DNA of 64,000 nucleotides, from contig MKTI01000005.1 in assembly GCA_001898185.1 (NCBI GenBank), positions 489,547 to 553,546 of the forward strand, given 5' to 3'. Below the pieces are notes generated by a model. That model made no database searches. It was not told the DNA's origin and worked only from the letters and a program-made list of their open reading frames with translations. Numbering within the stretch: position 1 is the first letter of the stretch; the number at the start of each line of letters is the position of its first letter. Both the position numbers and the translations under genes were made by a program. This DNA is from Cellulomonas sp. 73-145 (GTDB lineage Bacteria > Actinomycetota > Actinomycetes > Actinomycetales > Cellulomonadaceae). Shown here one piece after another: positions 8,863-19,130 of this stretch.

Positions 8863-10383
8863 TCAGCTCCCGGAGTGGCGGTCCAGGAAGGCGTACACGT
8901 CGTTCTCGTCGACCCCGGGGAACGTCCCCGTCGGGAGCGGGGCCAGGATCTGCGTGTGCACCACCGCGCTGGGCCAGGAGCGGTCGGCCCACCGCTCGGC
9001 GGGCTCGCGGGCCGGCAGGCGGCAGCAGCGCGGGTCGGGGCAGGTCGAGCGGGTGCGTGCGGTCGTCTCGCGTCCCCGGAACCACTTGGCCTGGTCGAAC
9101 GGGACGCCGAAGGTGATGGAGAACTCGCCGAGCGAGGTGGTGCCCGTCTGGGTGGACGCCCAGTAGGTGCCGACCGGGGTGTCCACGTACTGGTGGTTCT
9201 CCGCGCTGCGGTCGCGCCGGCCGAAGGCGGCGCGCGCCGGCCAGTGCCGGCACACGATCTGCCCGGCTGACGCGCCGGTGCTGTCCGTCGGGAGCGGGAA
9301 GCCGTCGTTCTCGTAGCCCTTGTACAGGGCGCCGTCCTCCCCCACCCGCATGAAGTGCACCCGCAGGTCGAGGTGGGAGGTGAGCAGGTTGGTCATGCGT
9401 TGCGCCGCCGTCTCGTGCGTCACCCCGAACGCGTCGCGCAGGTCCTCAACCGCCAGATTCTTGGCCTTCTTGGCCCGCTCCAGGAACGGGACCGCGGCGA
9501 ACTGCGGCATCAGGCACGCGGCCGCGAAGTAGTTGATCTCGATGCGTTGCCGCAGGAAGTCGGCGTAGCTGGCGGGTCGCTCGTGGCCGAGGACCCGGTG
9601 GGCGATCGCCTGCAGCGCCAGGGAGCGCAGCCCGTGGCCCCCGGGGATCGAGGCGGGCGGCAGGTAGATCCGTCCGTTGGCCAGGTCGGTGACGGTGCGC
9701 GTCGACGGCGGGAGGTCCGGCGTGTGGACCAACGTGAAGCCCAGGCTCTCGGCCATCTGCGCGACGCTGCGGTGGCTGAGTGCCCCGGTCGTGTAGCCGC
9801 TGCGGCGGACCAGGTCCGCGGCGACCTCCTCGATCGGCGGCAGCCAGTTGTCCCGCTGGCGCATCCAGCGGTGCAGCACCGTCGTGGCCCGGCGTGCCTC
9901 CTCGGGCGTCGCGACCGCGGCGTCCGTCCGGCGGGCCAGCTCCTCGTGCAGGCCGACCAGCGCCTCCAGCACGTCGGTGGGCAGCGTGCGACCGGGACGG
10001 ATCTCCGGCAGGCCGAGAGCGGCGTAGGACGCCCGCCGCTGCCCCCGGTCGAGCGCGATCTCCAGCGCCGCTCGGCGAGACGGTGGTTCGACGGACAGGA
10101 ACGAGGCCGTCGGCACCGCGAGCGCGGTCGCGATGGCCTGCAGCAGCGTGACTCGGGGCTCACGCCGGCCGTTCTCGACGAGGGAGAGCTGGCTGGGGCT
10201 CACCCCGACCGCCGCACCGAGCTGGTCCAAGGTCATGCCCCGTTCGGTCCGGACGTGCCGGATGCGGCGACCCAGCGTCAGGAGGTCGTCGGCCTCCGCC
10301 GCCGCACCCGTCGTCTCCGGTACGGCGATCACCGGGCCGGTCAGGGCGGCCTGGCTGGTCCGGCGGGTGGCTTCGATCGACAT
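8863..10383 (-). CDS. RamB-like regulator: XRE helix-turn-helix, IrrE-like and ScfR C-terminal domains
   Basis: A 506-residue regulator. Residues about 35-90 form an XRE-type helix-turn-helix ([17 protein letters not shown]...[16 protein letters not shown]). A central region resembles the IrrE/ImmA-like domain ([22 protein letters not shown]), and a Cys-containing C-terminal domain ([21 protein letters not shown]) fits the short-chain-fatty-acid regulator family. RamB of corynebacteria and mycobacteria controls acetate and glyoxylate metabolism. Its divergence from pckG supports a role at the gluconeogenesis branch point. I placed the start at the ATG at 10383, six bases after a -10 box, rather than the longer frame from 10455. 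Confidence 0.82.
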   Translation of the reverse strand: MSIEATRRTSQAALTGPVIAVPETTGAAAEADDLLTLGRRIRHVRTERGMTLDQLGAAVGVSPSQLSLVENGRREPRVTLLQAIATALAVPTASFLSVEPPSRRAALEIALDRGQRRASYAALGLPEIRPGRTLPTDVLEALVGLHEELARRTDAAVATPEEARRATTVLHRWMRQRDNWLPPIEEVAADLVRRSGYTTGALSHRSVAQMAESLGFTLVHTPDLPPSTRTVTDLANGRIYLPPASIPGGHGLRSLALQAIAHRVLGHERPASYADFLRQRIEINYFAAACLMPQFAAVPFLERAKKAKNLAVEDLRDAFGVTHETAAQRMTNLLTSHLDLRVHFMRVGEDGALYKGYENDGFPLPTDSTGASAGQIVCRHWPARAAFGRRDRSAENHQYVDTPVGTYWASTQTGTTSLGEFSITFGVPFDQAKWFRGRETTARTRSTCPDPRCCRLPAREPAERWADRSWPSAVVHTQILAPLPTGTFPGVDENDVYAFLDRHSGS

Positions 10384-10389
10384 GGCATG

Positions 10390-10395
10390 ACGATA
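10390..10395 (-). promoter_or_regulatory. -10 box (TATCGT) of leaderless promoter for the RamB-like gene
   Basis: Read on the minus strand, TATCGT is followed by six bases and then the ATG at 10383, the typical spacing of a leaderless actinobacterial promoter. Confidence 0.4.
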
Positions 10396-10443
10396 ACGAA
10401 AGATCCGCGTTTCTTGCGGCCGCCGCCACGGTTCCTCGTGGCC

Positions 10444-10471
10444 CGGACGGTGCAATCGTCAAGACCGTCCG
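10444..10471. promoter_or_regulatory. 8-bp inverted repeat in the pckG leader region
   Basis: CGGACGGT and ACCGTCCG are separated by 12 bases and lie 26 bp upstream of the pckG start. They could be an operator, possibly for the divergent RamB-like regulator, or an RNA hairpin in the leader. Confidence 0.35.
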
Positions 10472-10497
10472 CGATGTTGCGAGAGAAGGAGTACCCG

Positions 10498-12345
10498 ATG
10501 ACGTCCCTGGCCGAACCGAGCGTGACCGTGAGCGGTCAGCACCTGGCGCAGCGGAACGAGCGCCTCGGCACCTGGGTCGAGGACGTCGCCCGCCTGACCC
10601 TCCCCGACCGGGTGGTGTGGTGCGACGGGTCGGCACGGGAGTACCAGGAGCTGTGCGACCTGCTGGTCGACGCCGGGACGTTCGTGCGGCTGAACCCCGA
10701 GCGGCGCCCGCGGTCCTTCCTCGCACGGTCGGCCCCGGGGGACGTGGCCCGGGTGGAGAGCCGGACGTTCATCTGCTCGGAGCGCCAGCAGGATGCGGGT
10801 CCGACGAACAACTGGCGGGAGCCCGCGCAGATGCGCGCCGAGCTCGACGGCGTGTTCGCCGGGTCCATGCGGGGCCGGACGATGTACGTGGTGCCGTTCT
10901 CCATGGGTCCGGTCGGCTCGCCGCTCGCCGAGATCGGCGTGGAGCTGACCGACTCCCCCTACGTCGTGGTGAGCATGCACCTGATGACGCGCGTCGGGGC
11001 GGCGGTGCTGGACCAGCTCGGCTCGGACGGGGACTTCGTGCCGGCGGTGCACAGCGTCGGGATGCCGCTGGTCGACCCCGACGGCACGGCCCGCGCGGAC
11101 GTGCCGTGGCCGTGCAACGAGACCAAGTACATCGTGCACTTCCCCGAGAGCCGCGAGATCTGGTCGTTCGGCTCGGGGTACGGCGGCAACGCCCTGCTCG
11201 GTAAGAAGTGCTTCGCCCTGCGGATCGCCTCCGTCATGGGGCGCGACGGCGGCTGGCTGGCCGAGCACATGCTCCTGCTGCGGCTGACCAGCCCCGAGGG
11301 ACGCGACTACCACCTCGCCGCCGCGTTCCCCTCCGCGTGCGGCAAGACGAACCTGGCGATGGTGCGTCCCACCCTGCCGGGCTGGTCCGCCCAGACGCTG
11401 GGCGACGACATCGTCTGGATGCGCCCCGGCCCGGACGGCGGCCTGCGCGCGATCAACCCCGAGGCCGGGTTCTTCGGCGTCGCCCCCGGCACGGGCGAGA
11501 CCACCAACCCCACGGCGATCGCCATGGTCGCCAGCGACACGATCTTCACCAACGTCGCCCTCACCGACGACGGCGACGTGTGGTGGGAGGGGCTGACCGA
11601 GCGGGTCCCCGACCACCTGGTCGACTGGACGGGGCAGGACTGGACCCCGGCTTCCGGCCGGCCCGCAGCCCACCCGAACTCCCGGTTCACCGTCAGCGCG
11701 GACCGCTGCCCCGCGATCGCCCCGGACTGGGAGGACCCGGCCGGGGTGCGGGTCGACGCCATCCTGGTCGGCGGCCGGCGGGCGACCAACGTGCCGCTGG
11801 TGACGCAGGCCCGGGACTGGGCCCACGGCGTGTTCCTCGGGGCGACGATCTCCTCCGAGCAGACGGCCGCCGCCGAGGGGACGGTCGGCACCCTGCGCCG
11901 CGACCCGTTCGCCATGCTGCCGTTCTGCGGCTACCACATGGGCGACCACTGGGCGCACTGGCTCGAGGTCGGCGCCCGGCTCGGAGCCGGCGCCCCGGCG
12001 ATCTTCGCCGTGAACTGGTTCCGCAAGGGTGCCGACGGCCGGTACCTGTGGCCCGGGTACGGCGAGAACTCGCGGGTGCTCGCGTGGGTCGTGGGGCGGC
12101 TGGAGGGGTCGGCGGCTGCCGTGGACTCCCCCGTCGGCCTGCTGCCCGCCCCCGGCGCGCTGGACGTCACCGGGATCGACGTCGACCCCGAGCAGGTGTC
12201 CGAGCTGCTCGACGTCGACCCGGCCGCCTGGCTGGCCGAGGCGGACGCCACCGCCGAGTGGTTCGAGACCTTCGGCGACCGGCTGCCGCCGCAGGTCGCG
12301 GCCGAGCTCACCGGACTTCGGCAACGCCTGGCGGAGCGCCTGTGA
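10498..12345 (+). CDS. pckG: Phosphoenolpyruvate carboxykinase (GTP)
   Basis: A 615-residue cytoplasmic enzyme that converts oxaloacetate and GTP to phosphoenolpyruvate, CO2 and GDP, the first committed step of gluconeogenesis. The phosphate-binding loop is in [12 protein letters not shown], which includes the reactive Cys of the GTP-type family. Other family blocks seen are [15 protein letters not shown], the LGDDIVWM metal-binding segment, [14 protein letters not shown] and NWFRKG near the C-terminus. Length matches the family (about 610). The ATG at 10498 follows the ribosome site GAGAGAAGGAG; the frame is open further upstream but that part is antisense to the divergent regulator. Confidence 0.97.
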   Translation: MTSLAEPSVTVSGQHLAQRNERLGTWVEDVARLTLPDRVVWCDGSAREYQELCDLLVDAGTFVRLNPERRPRSFLARSAPGDVARVESRTFICSERQQDAGPTNNWREPAQMRAELDGVFAGSMRGRTMYVVPFSMGPVGSPLAEIGVELTDSPYVVVSMHLMTRVGAAVLDQLGSDGDFVPAVHSVGMPLVDPDGTARADVPWPCNETKYIVHFPESREIWSFGSGYGGNALLGKKCFALRIASVMGRDGGWLAEHMLLLRLTSPEGRDYHLAAAFPSACGKTNLAMVRPTLPGWSAQTLGDDIVWMRPGPDGGLRAINPEAGFFGVAPGTGETTNPTAIAMVASDTIFTNVALTDDGDVWWEGLTERVPDHLVDWTGQDWTPASGRPAAHPNSRFTVSADRCPAIAPDWEDPAGVRVDAILVGGRRATNVPLVTQARDWAHGVFLGATISSEQTAAAEGTVGTLRRDPFAMLPFCGYHMGDHWAHWLEVGARLGAGAPAIFAVNWFRKGADGRYLWPGYGENSRVLAWVVGRLEGSAAAVDSPVGLLPAPGALDVTGIDVDPEQVSELLDVDPAAWLAEADATAEWFETFGDRLPPQVAAELTGLRQRLAERL

Positions 12346-12391
12346 CAGCGGCGACCCGGTCGGCGGACGGAGCGTGCGTCTGACCCGGTGC

Positions 12392-13027
12392 TCAGTCCTG
12401 GGGCGACAGCTCCGCGGTGGCGAGGTGCTCGCGCAGCGCGCCGTCGAGGGTCTCGATGTCGCCGTGCTCGACCAGCTCCGCCAGCCTGCGATGGTCCTGC
12501 AGGATCCGCTCGGCGTTCGGCCCGCTGGCCGCACGCCGAGCGGTGAGCAGCACCTGCCGCGCGCGCAGCTTGTCGTAGAAGTCGAGCAGCACGGGATTGC
12601 CGCCGGCGACGACGAAGGACCGGTGGAACTCGACGTCCACCTCGACGAACCGCGGGAGGTCGGCCCGGGCGAGCTGTTCCGCCTGGTCGTCGACCAGTGC
12701 GGCGAGGGTCCGCGCCAGCGCCCGGCGGTCCGCCTCGGGCAGCGACCGTGCCGATGCGTACTCGACCGCGTGCCGGGCCTGCATCACGTGGCGGGACTCC
12801 TCCGGGCCGATCTGCCGGACCAGGGCGCCGCGCTGCGGGTAGATGGTGACCCAGCCCTCGTCCTGCAGCCGGACGAGCGCCGTGCGGACCGGTGTGCGGC
12901 TGACCCCCACCCGGGCGGCGAGGTCGTGCTCGCTGACCATCGAACCCGGGGCGATCTCCCCGCTGGCGATCGCCTGGCGGATCTCCTGGAGCGCCCGCTG
13001 TGCGGCGCTCGGCGTCTGCGACACCAC
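12392..13027 (-). CDS. GntR-family transcriptional regulator (FadR/FCD subgroup)
   Basis: About 211 residues: an N-terminal winged helix-turn-helix (LAARVGVSRTPVRTALVRLQDEGWV, then YPQRGALV) and an all-helical FCD effector domain with D-x-x-F-H (DVEFHRSFV) and C-terminal His (DHRRLAE, REHLATAE) positions that usually bind a metal and a carboxylic acid ligand. The start lies in a run of three GTG codons at 13030, 13027 and 13024; spacing to the GAGGGGG ribosome site favours 13027. It is divergent from the MFS gene, and an inverted repeat between the two is its likely operator. Confidence 0.83.
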   Translation of the reverse strand: MVSQTPSAAQRALQEIRQAIASGEIAPGSMVSEHDLAARVGVSRTPVRTALVRLQDEGWVTIYPQRGALVRQIGPEESRHVMQARHAVEYASARSLPEADRRALARTLAALVDDQAEQLARADLPRFVEVDVEFHRSFVVAGGNPVLLDFYDKLRARQVLLTARRAASGPNAERILQDHRRLAELVEHGDIETLDGALREHLATAELSPQD

Positions 13028-13095
13028 CACGTGCCCCCTCGTTCCCGCTGCTGGACCCCCAGTCTGTCCCACTCGGGTCGCGGGGGTAACCTGAT

Positions 13096-13116
13096 TGGTA
13101 TCCCAGTTGGATTCCA
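13096..13116. promoter_or_regulatory. Candidate GntR operator, TGGTATCC-N5-GGATTCCA
   Basis: Two 8-base arms with one mismatch flank five bases in the divergent spacer between the GntR gene and the MFS exporter. The site is 17 bp upstream of the MFS start codon. Short palindromes with T-G-G-T half-sites are typical of FadR-type GntR regulators. Confidence 0.5.
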
Positions 13117-13132
13117 GTAGGACGGCGGTTGG

Positions 13133-14410
13133 ATGTCGGAGGCGACGGTGGGCGTGGGCCCGTGGACGGGACGGGCGCGGGCCTGGACGACGGTCGCCCC
13201 GGCGGTGTTCGCGGCGGCCTGGGGCGGCAACCACTTCACGCCGCTGATGCTGATGTACCGGCAGCACGACGGGTACACGACGATGGCGGTGGATGTCGTG
13301 TTCGCGGCCTACGTGGCGGGCCTGGTGCCGGGCTTCCTGCTCTCCGGCGCGCTGTCGGACCGGTACGGCCGCAAGCGCGTGATGGTGCCGGCCGTGGTGC
13401 TGGGCATCGCCGCGAGCGCGGCCCTGGCCACGGGTGTGCACACCCTGCCGCTGATGTGCCTGGGGCGGCTGCTGTCCGGGCTGAGCGTCGCCGCGGCGAT
13501 GGTGGTGGGCACCAGCTGGTTGCGCGAGCTGTCGCAGGCTCCGTTCGAGCCGGGGGCGGACGACGGCACGGGAGCCGCACGCGCCTCGGTGACGCTGACG
13601 CTCGGGTTCGGTGTGGGCGCCGGGGTGTCGGGTGCGCTCGCGCAGTGGGCGCCCGAGCCGTCCGTCCTCCCCTACGTCGTGCACGTGCTGCTGTCGCTCT
13701 GGGCGCTCGCCGCCCTGGTCGCAGCCCCTGAGACCCGGCGGTTCGACGCCGACATCCGCTCGCTGCTGGCGGACCTGCGCGTGCCGGCGGCGTCGCGCCG
13801 CCGGTTCCTGCTGGTGCTGACCCCGCTGGCGCCGTGGGTGTTCGCCGGTGCCGCGCTGGCGTACGCGGTGCTGCCCGCGCTGCTGCACCGGGCCAGCCAC
13901 GGTGCGGACGTCGCCGTCGCGGCGGTGCTCGCGCTGGTGACCCTCGGCACCGGCGCGCTGGTGCAGGTGGGCCTGCGGCGGCTGCCGCCGGGACGCCGTC
14001 GGCACGCGCCGCACGTGGGGATGGGCGCGATGGCGGTCGGTGCCGCGCTGTGCGCCCGGGCGGCAGTCGCACCGACGTTGTGGCTGGCGGCGGTCGCGGC
14101 GGTGGTGCTGGGGCTGGGCTACGGCATCTGCATGGTGACCGGCCTGGTGGAGGTGCAGCGGCTGACCGACGAGGAGCACCTCGCGGGGCTGACGGGCGTG
14201 TACTACAGCCTCACGTACCTGGGGTTCACGCTGCCCGTCGTGCTCGCCTGGCTGCAGCCGGTCGGCGGCTACCCCGTTCTGCTGACCGCCGTCGCGGTGC
14301 TGGCCGTCGTGTGCGGCACCGTCGTCGCCGTCGCGCGGCGGACGATCCCGGTGCCGGTCTGGCCGGACGAGTCTGCGGCGCCGTGGCTCGAGCGGGTGAG
14401 CGCCCGATGA
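13133..14410 (+). CDS. Major facilitator superfamily transporter
   Basis: A 425-residue integral membrane protein with about twelve hydrophobic helices. The loop between helices 2 and 3 contains the MFS signature LSGALSDRYGRKRVM, near residues 70-84. It is a proton-driven exporter or importer; drug export is plausible because GntR and TetR regulators flank it, but the substrate is not readable. An Ala-rich segment (ELSQAPFEPGADDGTGAARAS) lies before helix 5. Its stop overlaps the start of the next TetR gene. Confidence 0.9.
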   Translation: MSEATVGVGPWTGRARAWTTVAPAVFAAAWGGNHFTPLMLMYRQHDGYTTMAVDVVFAAYVAGLVPGFLLSGALSDRYGRKRVMVPAVVLGIAASAALATGVHTLPLMCLGRLLSGLSVAAAMVVGTSWLRELSQAPFEPGADDGTGAARASVTLTLGFGVGAGVSGALAQWAPEPSVLPYVVHVLLSLWALAALVAAPETRRFDADIRSLLADLRVPAASRRRFLLVLTPLAPWVFAGAALAYAVLPALLHRASHGADVAVAAVLALVTLGTGALVQVGLRRLPPGRRRHAPHVGMGAMAVGAALCARAAVAPTLWLAAVAAVVLGLGYGICMVTGLVEVQRLTDEEHLAGLTGVYYSLTYLGFTLPVVLAWLQPVGGYPVLLTAVAVLAVVCGTVVAVARRTIPVPVWPDESAAPWLERVSAR

Positions 14411-15000
14411 CCACGTGGCTGACCGAGGGCGGGTGGCGGCACCGCCCGACCGAGGCCGACGAGGCGCAGCTCCTCGCGGCGGCCCGGGACGAGCTCCGCG
14501 ACCGCGGGTACGACGGCATCACGCTGACCGCCGTGGCCGAGCGCGCGGGTACCCGCGGGAGCAGGGTGCACCGGCGGTGGTGGACCCGGGCGGAGCTGGT
14601 GGTCGACGCACTGGCGGATCCGCGACCGGATCCGAGCACCGCGCCGGACACGGGCTCGGTGGTCGACGACCTGCGCGCGCTGCGCGCGGGCGCGCACGAG
14701 GAGGCGTTCTGGCGTGCTCTGCCCGGGCTGGTGGCCGAGGCCGCCGACTCGCCGGAGCTGACGTCGGCGATCCGCGACCGGCTGGTCCAGCCGCGCGTCG
14801 AGCAGCTGCGCGCGGTGCTGCGCCGAGCGGCGGCACGCGGCGAGCTCGGCGCGGCCGACCCCGACCTGCTGGCCGAGGTGCCCGCCGCGATGGTGACGTA
14901 CCGGCTGCTCGTCGGCCGGGAGCCGCTCGACCCTGCCTTCCTCGAGGCCGTCCACGAGGGGCTGCTCGTGCCGGCCGCCACGGGCTGCGCCGCGCACTGA
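14407..15000 (+). CDS. TetR-family transcriptional regulator
   Basis: A 197-residue regulator. The N-terminal helix-turn-helix is at residues 18-62 (AARDELRDRGYDGITLTAVAERAGTRGSRVHRRW), with the usual ligand-binding helices after it. The recognition helix is slightly unusual: family consensus has a Tyr/Phe-rich turn (S-x-x-L-Y-x-H-F) where this one has RGSRVHRRWW. The ATG overlaps the MFS stop codon (ATGA), so both proteins are made from one message, and the exporter appears to be under two regulators, this one and the divergent GntR protein. Confidence 0.85.
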   Translation: MTTWLTEGGWRHRPTEADEAQLLAAARDELRDRGYDGITLTAVAERAGTRGSRVHRRWWTRAELVVDALADPRPDPSTAPDTGSVVDDLRALRAGAHEEAFWRALPGLVAEAADSPELTSAIRDRLVQPRVEQLRAVLRRAAARGELGAADPDLLAEVPAAMVTYRLLVGREPLDPAFLEAVHEGLLVPAATGCAAH

Positions 15001-15145
15001 CGGCGCGGGACCGGCGGGCACGCCGGACCACGTCTGCCTGGGCCCGGGTTGCGTCCGGGGCCGCGGCTCCGGCGTCCGGGAACCGTCAGGATCGTCGCCC
15101 GGCGCCGACCCCGGTGGATCAATGGTCGTGACGGCCACGGTGGAC

Positions 15146-15167
15146 GTCCGGCCTGCGGGCCGTGGAC
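15146..15167 (+). promoter_or_regulatory. Hairpin just upstream of the kdp operon
   Basis: GTCCGGCC and GGCC-GT-GGAC can pair around a TGCG loop, ending 20 bp before the first small gene; CCACGG/CCGTGG arms outside it allow an alternative fold. The rest of the 186-bp spacer (15001-15186) shows no clear promoter. A leader RNA role is speculative. Confidence 0.25.
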
Positions 15168-15186
15168 GGCGAGGGGTGCGCACACG

Positions 15187-15270
15187 ATGGCGGACCTGGC
15201 GTTCGTGGTGCTGACCGCCCTGTGCTTCGTGGTGCTGGGGCTGCTGGTGCGCGGGTTGGAGCGGCGGTGA
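15187..15270 (+). CDS. 27-residue single-helix membrane peptide preceding kdpF
   Basis: A short open frame encoding [20 protein letters not shown] followed by a basic tail ending LERR, that is one hydrophobic helix with a positive C-terminus. Its stop codon overlaps the GTG of kdpF by three bases. Similar tiny frames lie before kdpF in other actinobacteria as I recall, which argues that it is translated. It may be an extra accessory helix of the KdpFABC complex or a translation-coupling leader peptide. It is too short to be called on composition alone. Confidence 0.6.
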   Translation: MADLAFVVLTALCFVVLGLLVRGLERR

Positions 15271-15356
15271 ACGCCGAGACGTGGGTCGCGCTGGCGATCG
15301 CCGCCGCGCTGGCCGGCTACCTGCTGTACGCGCTGCTGCACCCGGAGCGGTTCTGA
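15267..15356 (+). CDS. kdpF: Potassium-transporting ATPase small subunit KdpF
   Basis: A 29-residue single-span peptide ending in the KdpF hallmark LLHPERF. It binds between KdpA and KdpB and stabilises the complex. The GTG at 15267 overlaps the preceding stop and its own TGA shares one base with the kdpA ATG. Confidence 0.88.
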   Translation: MNAETWVALAIAAALAGYLLYALLHPERF

Positions 15357-17020
15357 TGTCCGCCACGGCGGCGGCGGTCGCCCAGATCGCCATCGTGGTG
15401 GCGGTGCTGGCGGCGGTGCACGTGCCGCTCGGCGACTACATGGCGCGGGCGTTGGAGAGCACCCGGCACCTGCGCGTCGAACGGTGGGTGTACCGGCTGT
15501 GCGGCGTCGACCCGGACGCCGACCAGCGCTGGGGCGTGTACGCCCGGTCGCTGCTGGCGTTCTCCGGCGTCGGCGTGCTGGTGCTGTACGGGCTGCAGCG
15601 GGTGCAGGCGCACCTGCCGCTGTCCCTCGGCATGAGCGCCGTGAACCCCGCGACCGCGTGGAACACCGCCGCCTCGTTCGTCACCAACACCAACTGGCAG
15701 TCGTACTCGGGCGAGCAGACCATGGGCCAGCTGGTGCAGATGGCCGGGCTGGCGGTGCAGAACTTCCTGTCCGCGGCGGTGGGCCTGGCGGTGGCGGTCG
15801 CGCTGGTGCGCGGGTTCACGCGCAGCCGCACGGACCGGATCGGCAGCTTCTGGGTGGACGTCGTCCGCTCGGTGGTCCGCATCCTGCTGCCCCTGGCCGT
15901 GCTCGCCGCGGTGGTGCTGCTGGCCGGCGGCGTGGTGCAGAACCTGACCGGCGTGCACGACGTCACGACGTTGGCCGGGGGCACGCAGCACCTGGTCGGT
16001 GGCCCGGTGGCCTCCCAGGAGGCGATCAAGCAGCTGGGCACCAACGGCGGCGGCTACTTCAACGCCAACAGCGCCCATCCGTTCGAGAACCCGTCGGCGT
16101 GGACCGACCTGGTGCAGATCGTGCTGCTGCTGATGATCCCGTTCTCCCTGCCGCGGACGTTCGGCACCCTGGTGCACGACCGGCGCCAAGGCGCGGCGAT
16201 CCTCGCCGTGATGGGCACGCTGTGGGGCGCCGCGGTGGCCGTGACCACCTGGGTGGAGCTGCGCGGTCCCGGAGCGGTGCCGGCGCTGGCGGGCGCCGCG
16301 ATGGAGGGCAAGGAGGTCCGGTTCGGGCCGGCCGCGTCCGCCCTGTTCGCGGCCTCCACCACCAGCACGTCAACCGGCGCGGTGAACGCCGCGCACGACT
16401 CGCTGACCGCCCTCGGCGGCGGCGTCGCGATGATGAACATGATGCTGGGCGAGGTCTCCCCCGGCGGCGTCGGCACCGGGCTGTACGGGATGCTCGTCGT
16501 CGCGGTGCTCGCCGTGTTCCTCGCCGGGCTCATGGTGGGGCGCACGCCGGAGTACCTGGGCAAGAAGGTGGGCCGCCGCGAGGTGACCCTCGTCGCGCTG
16601 TCGATCCTCACCATGCCGGCCATCGTGCTGGTGGGCGGCACGCTGACCGCCGGGATCCCCGCGCTGCGGGCCGCGGCCATCAGCACCGGCGGCCCGCACG
16701 GGCTGAGCGAGATCCTCTACGCCTACGCCTCCGCCGGGAACAACAACGGCTCCGCGTTCGGCGCGTTCACCGCCACCTCGACCTACCAGGAGGTCGCCCT
16801 CGGCATCGCCATGCTGCTGGGCCGGTTCGTCCCCATCGTGCTGACGCTGGCGCTGGCCGGCTCCCTCGCCGCACAGCGGACCGTGCCGCCCGGCGCGGGC
16901 ACGCTGCCCACCCACACGCCGGTGTTCGTCGGGCTGCTGGTGGGTGTCGTCGTCATCGTCGCCGGCCTGACCTTCTTCCCCGCACTCGCGCTCGCACCCC
17001 TCGCCGAGGCCCTGTCATGA
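15356..17020 (+). CDS. kdpA: Potassium-transporting ATPase subunit KdpA
   Basis: The 554-residue potassium-channel-like subunit of the high-affinity KdpFABC pump. It has about ten hydrophobic helices and the four selectivity-filter regions of the family, for example around [50 protein letters not shown] and [17 protein letters not shown]. Length matches the family (about 555). It is coupled to kdpF on one side and kdpB on the other by short overlaps. The pump serves potassium scavenging under limitation or osmotic stress. Confidence 0.97.
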   Translation: MSATAAAVAQIAIVVAVLAAVHVPLGDYMARALESTRHLRVERWVYRLCGVDPDADQRWGVYARSLLAFSGVGVLVLYGLQRVQAHLPLSLGMSAVNPATAWNTAASFVTNTNWQSYSGEQTMGQLVQMAGLAVQNFLSAAVGLAVAVALVRGFTRSRTDRIGSFWVDVVRSVVRILLPLAVLAAVVLLAGGVVQNLTGVHDVTTLAGGTQHLVGGPVASQEAIKQLGTNGGGYFNANSAHPFENPSAWTDLVQIVLLLMIPFSLPRTFGTLVHDRRQGAAILAVMGTLWGAAVAVTTWVELRGPGAVPALAGAAMEGKEVRFGPAASALFAASTTSTSTGAVNAAHDSLTALGGGVAMMNMMLGEVSPGGVGTGLYGMLVVAVLAVFLAGLMVGRTPEYLGKKVGRREVTLVALSILTMPAIVLVGGTLTAGIPALRAAAISTGGPHGLSEILYAYASAGNNNGSAFGAFTATSTYQEVALGIAMLLGRFVPIVLTLALAGSLAAQRTVPPGAGTLPTHTPVFVGLLVGVVVIVAGLTFFPALALAPLAEALS

Positions 17021-19107
17021 CCGTCACCGCGCTGCCAGTCCCCGCTCCCGACCTGCCGAGCACCCGACCCCCGGCCGGGGCGTTCGAGCCGCGGCAGCTG
17101 CTCGCGTCGCTGCCGCAGGCCTTGCGCAAGCTCGACCCGCGCCACCAGGTGCGCTCCCCCGTGATGTTCGTCGTCTGGGTGGGCGCGGCGCTCACCACCG
17201 TGCTGGCGGTGCTGCACCCGAGCGGGTTCGCGTGGGCCATCACCGTGTGGCTGTGGCTCACGGTGGTGTTCGCCAACCTCGCCGAGGCGGTGGCCGAGGG
17301 GCGGGGCCGCGCCCAGGCGGCGTCCCTGCGCCGCACCCGCACGTCCACCACGGCGCACCGGCTGCGTGCGGACGGCACCCTCGAGGACGTCCCCGGGGTG
17401 GCGCTCACCGTCGGCGACCGCGTGGTGGTGACCGCCGGCGAGGTGATCCCTGGCGACGGCGACGTGGTCGAGGGCGTGGCGGCGGTCGACGAGTCCGCGG
17501 TCACGGGCGAGTCCGCGCCGGTGATCCGCGAGTCCGGCGGCGACCGGTCGGCCGTGACCGGCGGCACCCGGGTGCTGTCCGACCGGATCGTCGTGCAGGT
17601 CACCGCCAAGCCGGGCGAGACGTTCCTGGACCGGATGATCGCCCTGGTCGAGGGCTCGGCCCGGCAGCGCACCCCCAACGAGATCGCCCTGACGCTGCTG
17701 CTGGCGTCGCTGACGCTGATATTCCTGCTGGCCGTCGTGACGCTGCAGCCGTTCGCCACCTACTCGGGCCGGGCGCAGTCGATCACCGTTCTGGTGGCCC
17801 TGCTGGTGTGCCTGATCCCCACCACCATCGGCGCGCTGCTGTCCGCGATCGGCATCGCCGGCATGGACCGGCTGGTGCAGCGCAACGTGATGGCGTTGTC
17901 GGGTCGGGCGGTCGAGGCGGCCGGGGACGTCGACGTGCTGCTGCTGGACAAGACCGGCACCATCACGCTGGGCAACCGGCAGGCGGTCGAGCTGGTGCCG
18001 GCGGACGGCGTGGAGGCGGACCGGCTGGCGGACGCCGCGCAGCTGTCGTCCCTGGCGGACGAGACGCCGGAGGGCCGCTCGATCGTCGTGCTGGCCAAGG
18101 AGGAGTTCGGCCTGCGCGAGCGGCCGGCCGGCCAGCTGGGCCAGACCACGTTCATCCCGTTCTCGGCGCAGACCCGCATGAGCGGGGTGGACCAGTCCGG
18201 CCCGGACGGCACCCGGTCGATCCGCAAGGGGGCGGCCAGTGCGGTGATGGCCTGGGTGCGCGAGCACGGCGGCCACCCGACGGCCGACGTGGGCGAGGCG
18301 GTCGACGCGATCGCCGGCTCCGGCGGCACCCCGCTGGTGGTCGCGGAGCTGGTGGGCGACGGGCCGGCGCGGGCGCTCGGCGTGGTGCACCTGAAGGACG
18401 TGGTGAAGTCCGGCATGCGCGAGCGGTTCGCGCAGCTGCGGGCGATGGGCATCCGGACGGTGATGATCACCGGCGACAACCGCCTGACCGCCGCCGCGAT
18501 CGCCGACGAGGCGGGGGTCGACGACTTCCTGGCCGAGGCGACCCCGGAGGACAAGCTCGCGCTGATCCGCACCCAGCAGGCCGAGGGACGCCTCGTCGCG
18601 ATGACGGGCGACGGCACCAACGACGCCCCGGCGCTGGCTCAGGCCGACGTGGGGGTGGCGATGAACACCGGCACCTCGGCCGCCAAGGAGGCCGGGAACA
18701 TGGTCGACCTCGACTCCAACCCGACCAAGCTGATCGAGATCGTCGCGATCGGCAAGCAGCTGCTGATCACCCGCGGGGCGCTGACCACGTTCTCCATCGC
18801 CAACGACGTGGCCAAGTACTTCGCGATCATCCCGGCGATGTTCGCCGGCCTCTACCCACAGCTGCAGGCGCTGAACGTGATGCACCTGCACTCGCCCCAG
18901 ACGGCGGTGCTGTCGGCCGTCGTGTTCAACGCCCTGATCATCGTGGCGCTGGTGCCGGTGGCGCTTCGCGGGGTGCGGTACACCCCGTCCAGCGCCGCGG
19001 CCCTGCTGCGCCGCAACCTGCTGGTGTACGGCCTCGGCGGGATCGTCGTGCCGTTCCTCGGCATCAAGGCGATCGACCTGCTCGTCACGCTGCTGCCCGG
19101 TCTGTGA
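17017..19107 (+). CDS. kdpB: Potassium-transporting ATPase ATP-binding subunit KdpB
   Basis: A 696-residue P-type ATPase. Phosphorylation motif DKTGT has its Asp at residue 311, the actuator loop has TGES, and the hinge has [21 protein letters not shown]. Several hydrophobic helices surround these domains. It hydrolyses ATP to drive potassium uptake through KdpA. Its ATG overlaps the kdpA stop. A Pro/Ala-rich N-terminus of about 35 residues precedes the first conserved block. Confidence 0.97.
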   Translation: MTVTALPVPAPDLPSTRPPAGAFEPRQLLASLPQALRKLDPRHQVRSPVMFVVWVGAALTTVLAVLHPSGFAWAITVWLWLTVVFANLAEAVAEGRGRAQAASLRRTRTSTTAHRLRADGTLEDVPGVALTVGDRVVVTAGEVIPGDGDVVEGVAAVDESAVTGESAPVIRESGGDRSAVTGGTRVLSDRIVVQVTAKPGETFLDRMIALVEGSARQRTPNEIALTLLLASLTLIFLLAVVTLQPFATYSGRAQSITVLVALLVCLIPTTIGALLSAIGIAGMDRLVQRNVMALSGRAVEAAGDVDVLLLDKTGTITLGNRQAVELVPADGVEADRLADAAQLSSLADETPEGRSIVVLAKEEFGLRERPAGQLGQTTFIPFSAQTRMSGVDQSGPDGTRSIRKGAASAVMAWVREHGGHPTADVGEAVDAIAGSGGTPLVVAELVGDGPARALGVVHLKDVVKSGMRERFAQLRAMGIRTVMITGDNRLTAAAIADEAGVDDFLAEATPEDKLALIRTQQAEGRLVAMTGDGTNDAPALAQADVGVAMNTGTSAAKEAGNMVDLDSNPTKLIEIVAIGKQLLITRGALTTFSIANDVAKYFAIIPAMFAGLYPQLQALNVMHLHSPQTAVLSAVVFNALIIVALVPVALRGVRYTPSSAAALLRRNLLVYGLGGIVVPFLGIKAIDLLVTLLPGL

Positions 19108-19130
19108 ACCGGGACGGAACGGGAACCTCC

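Noticed and set aside
9355-10497. Long upstream extension of the pckG frame
   Set aside because: It is antisense to the RamB-like gene; PEP carboxykinases start at about the ATG at 10498, which has a good ribosome site.
13028-14179. Upstream extension of the GntR frame to 14179
   Set aside because: It is antisense to the MFS transporter and would add more than 380 low-complexity residues to a normal-length GntR protein.
15001-15186. Cyclic-di-AMP or potassium riboswitch upstream of kdp
   Set aside because: Only a short hairpin is visible; none of the conserved blocks of known riboswitch classes was recognised.
16783-18891. 702-codon open frame antisense to kdpA/kdpB
   Set aside because: Composition is His/Arg/Gly-rich without any domain, and the opposite strand encodes unmistakable KdpA and KdpB. 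It is a high-GC shadow frame.
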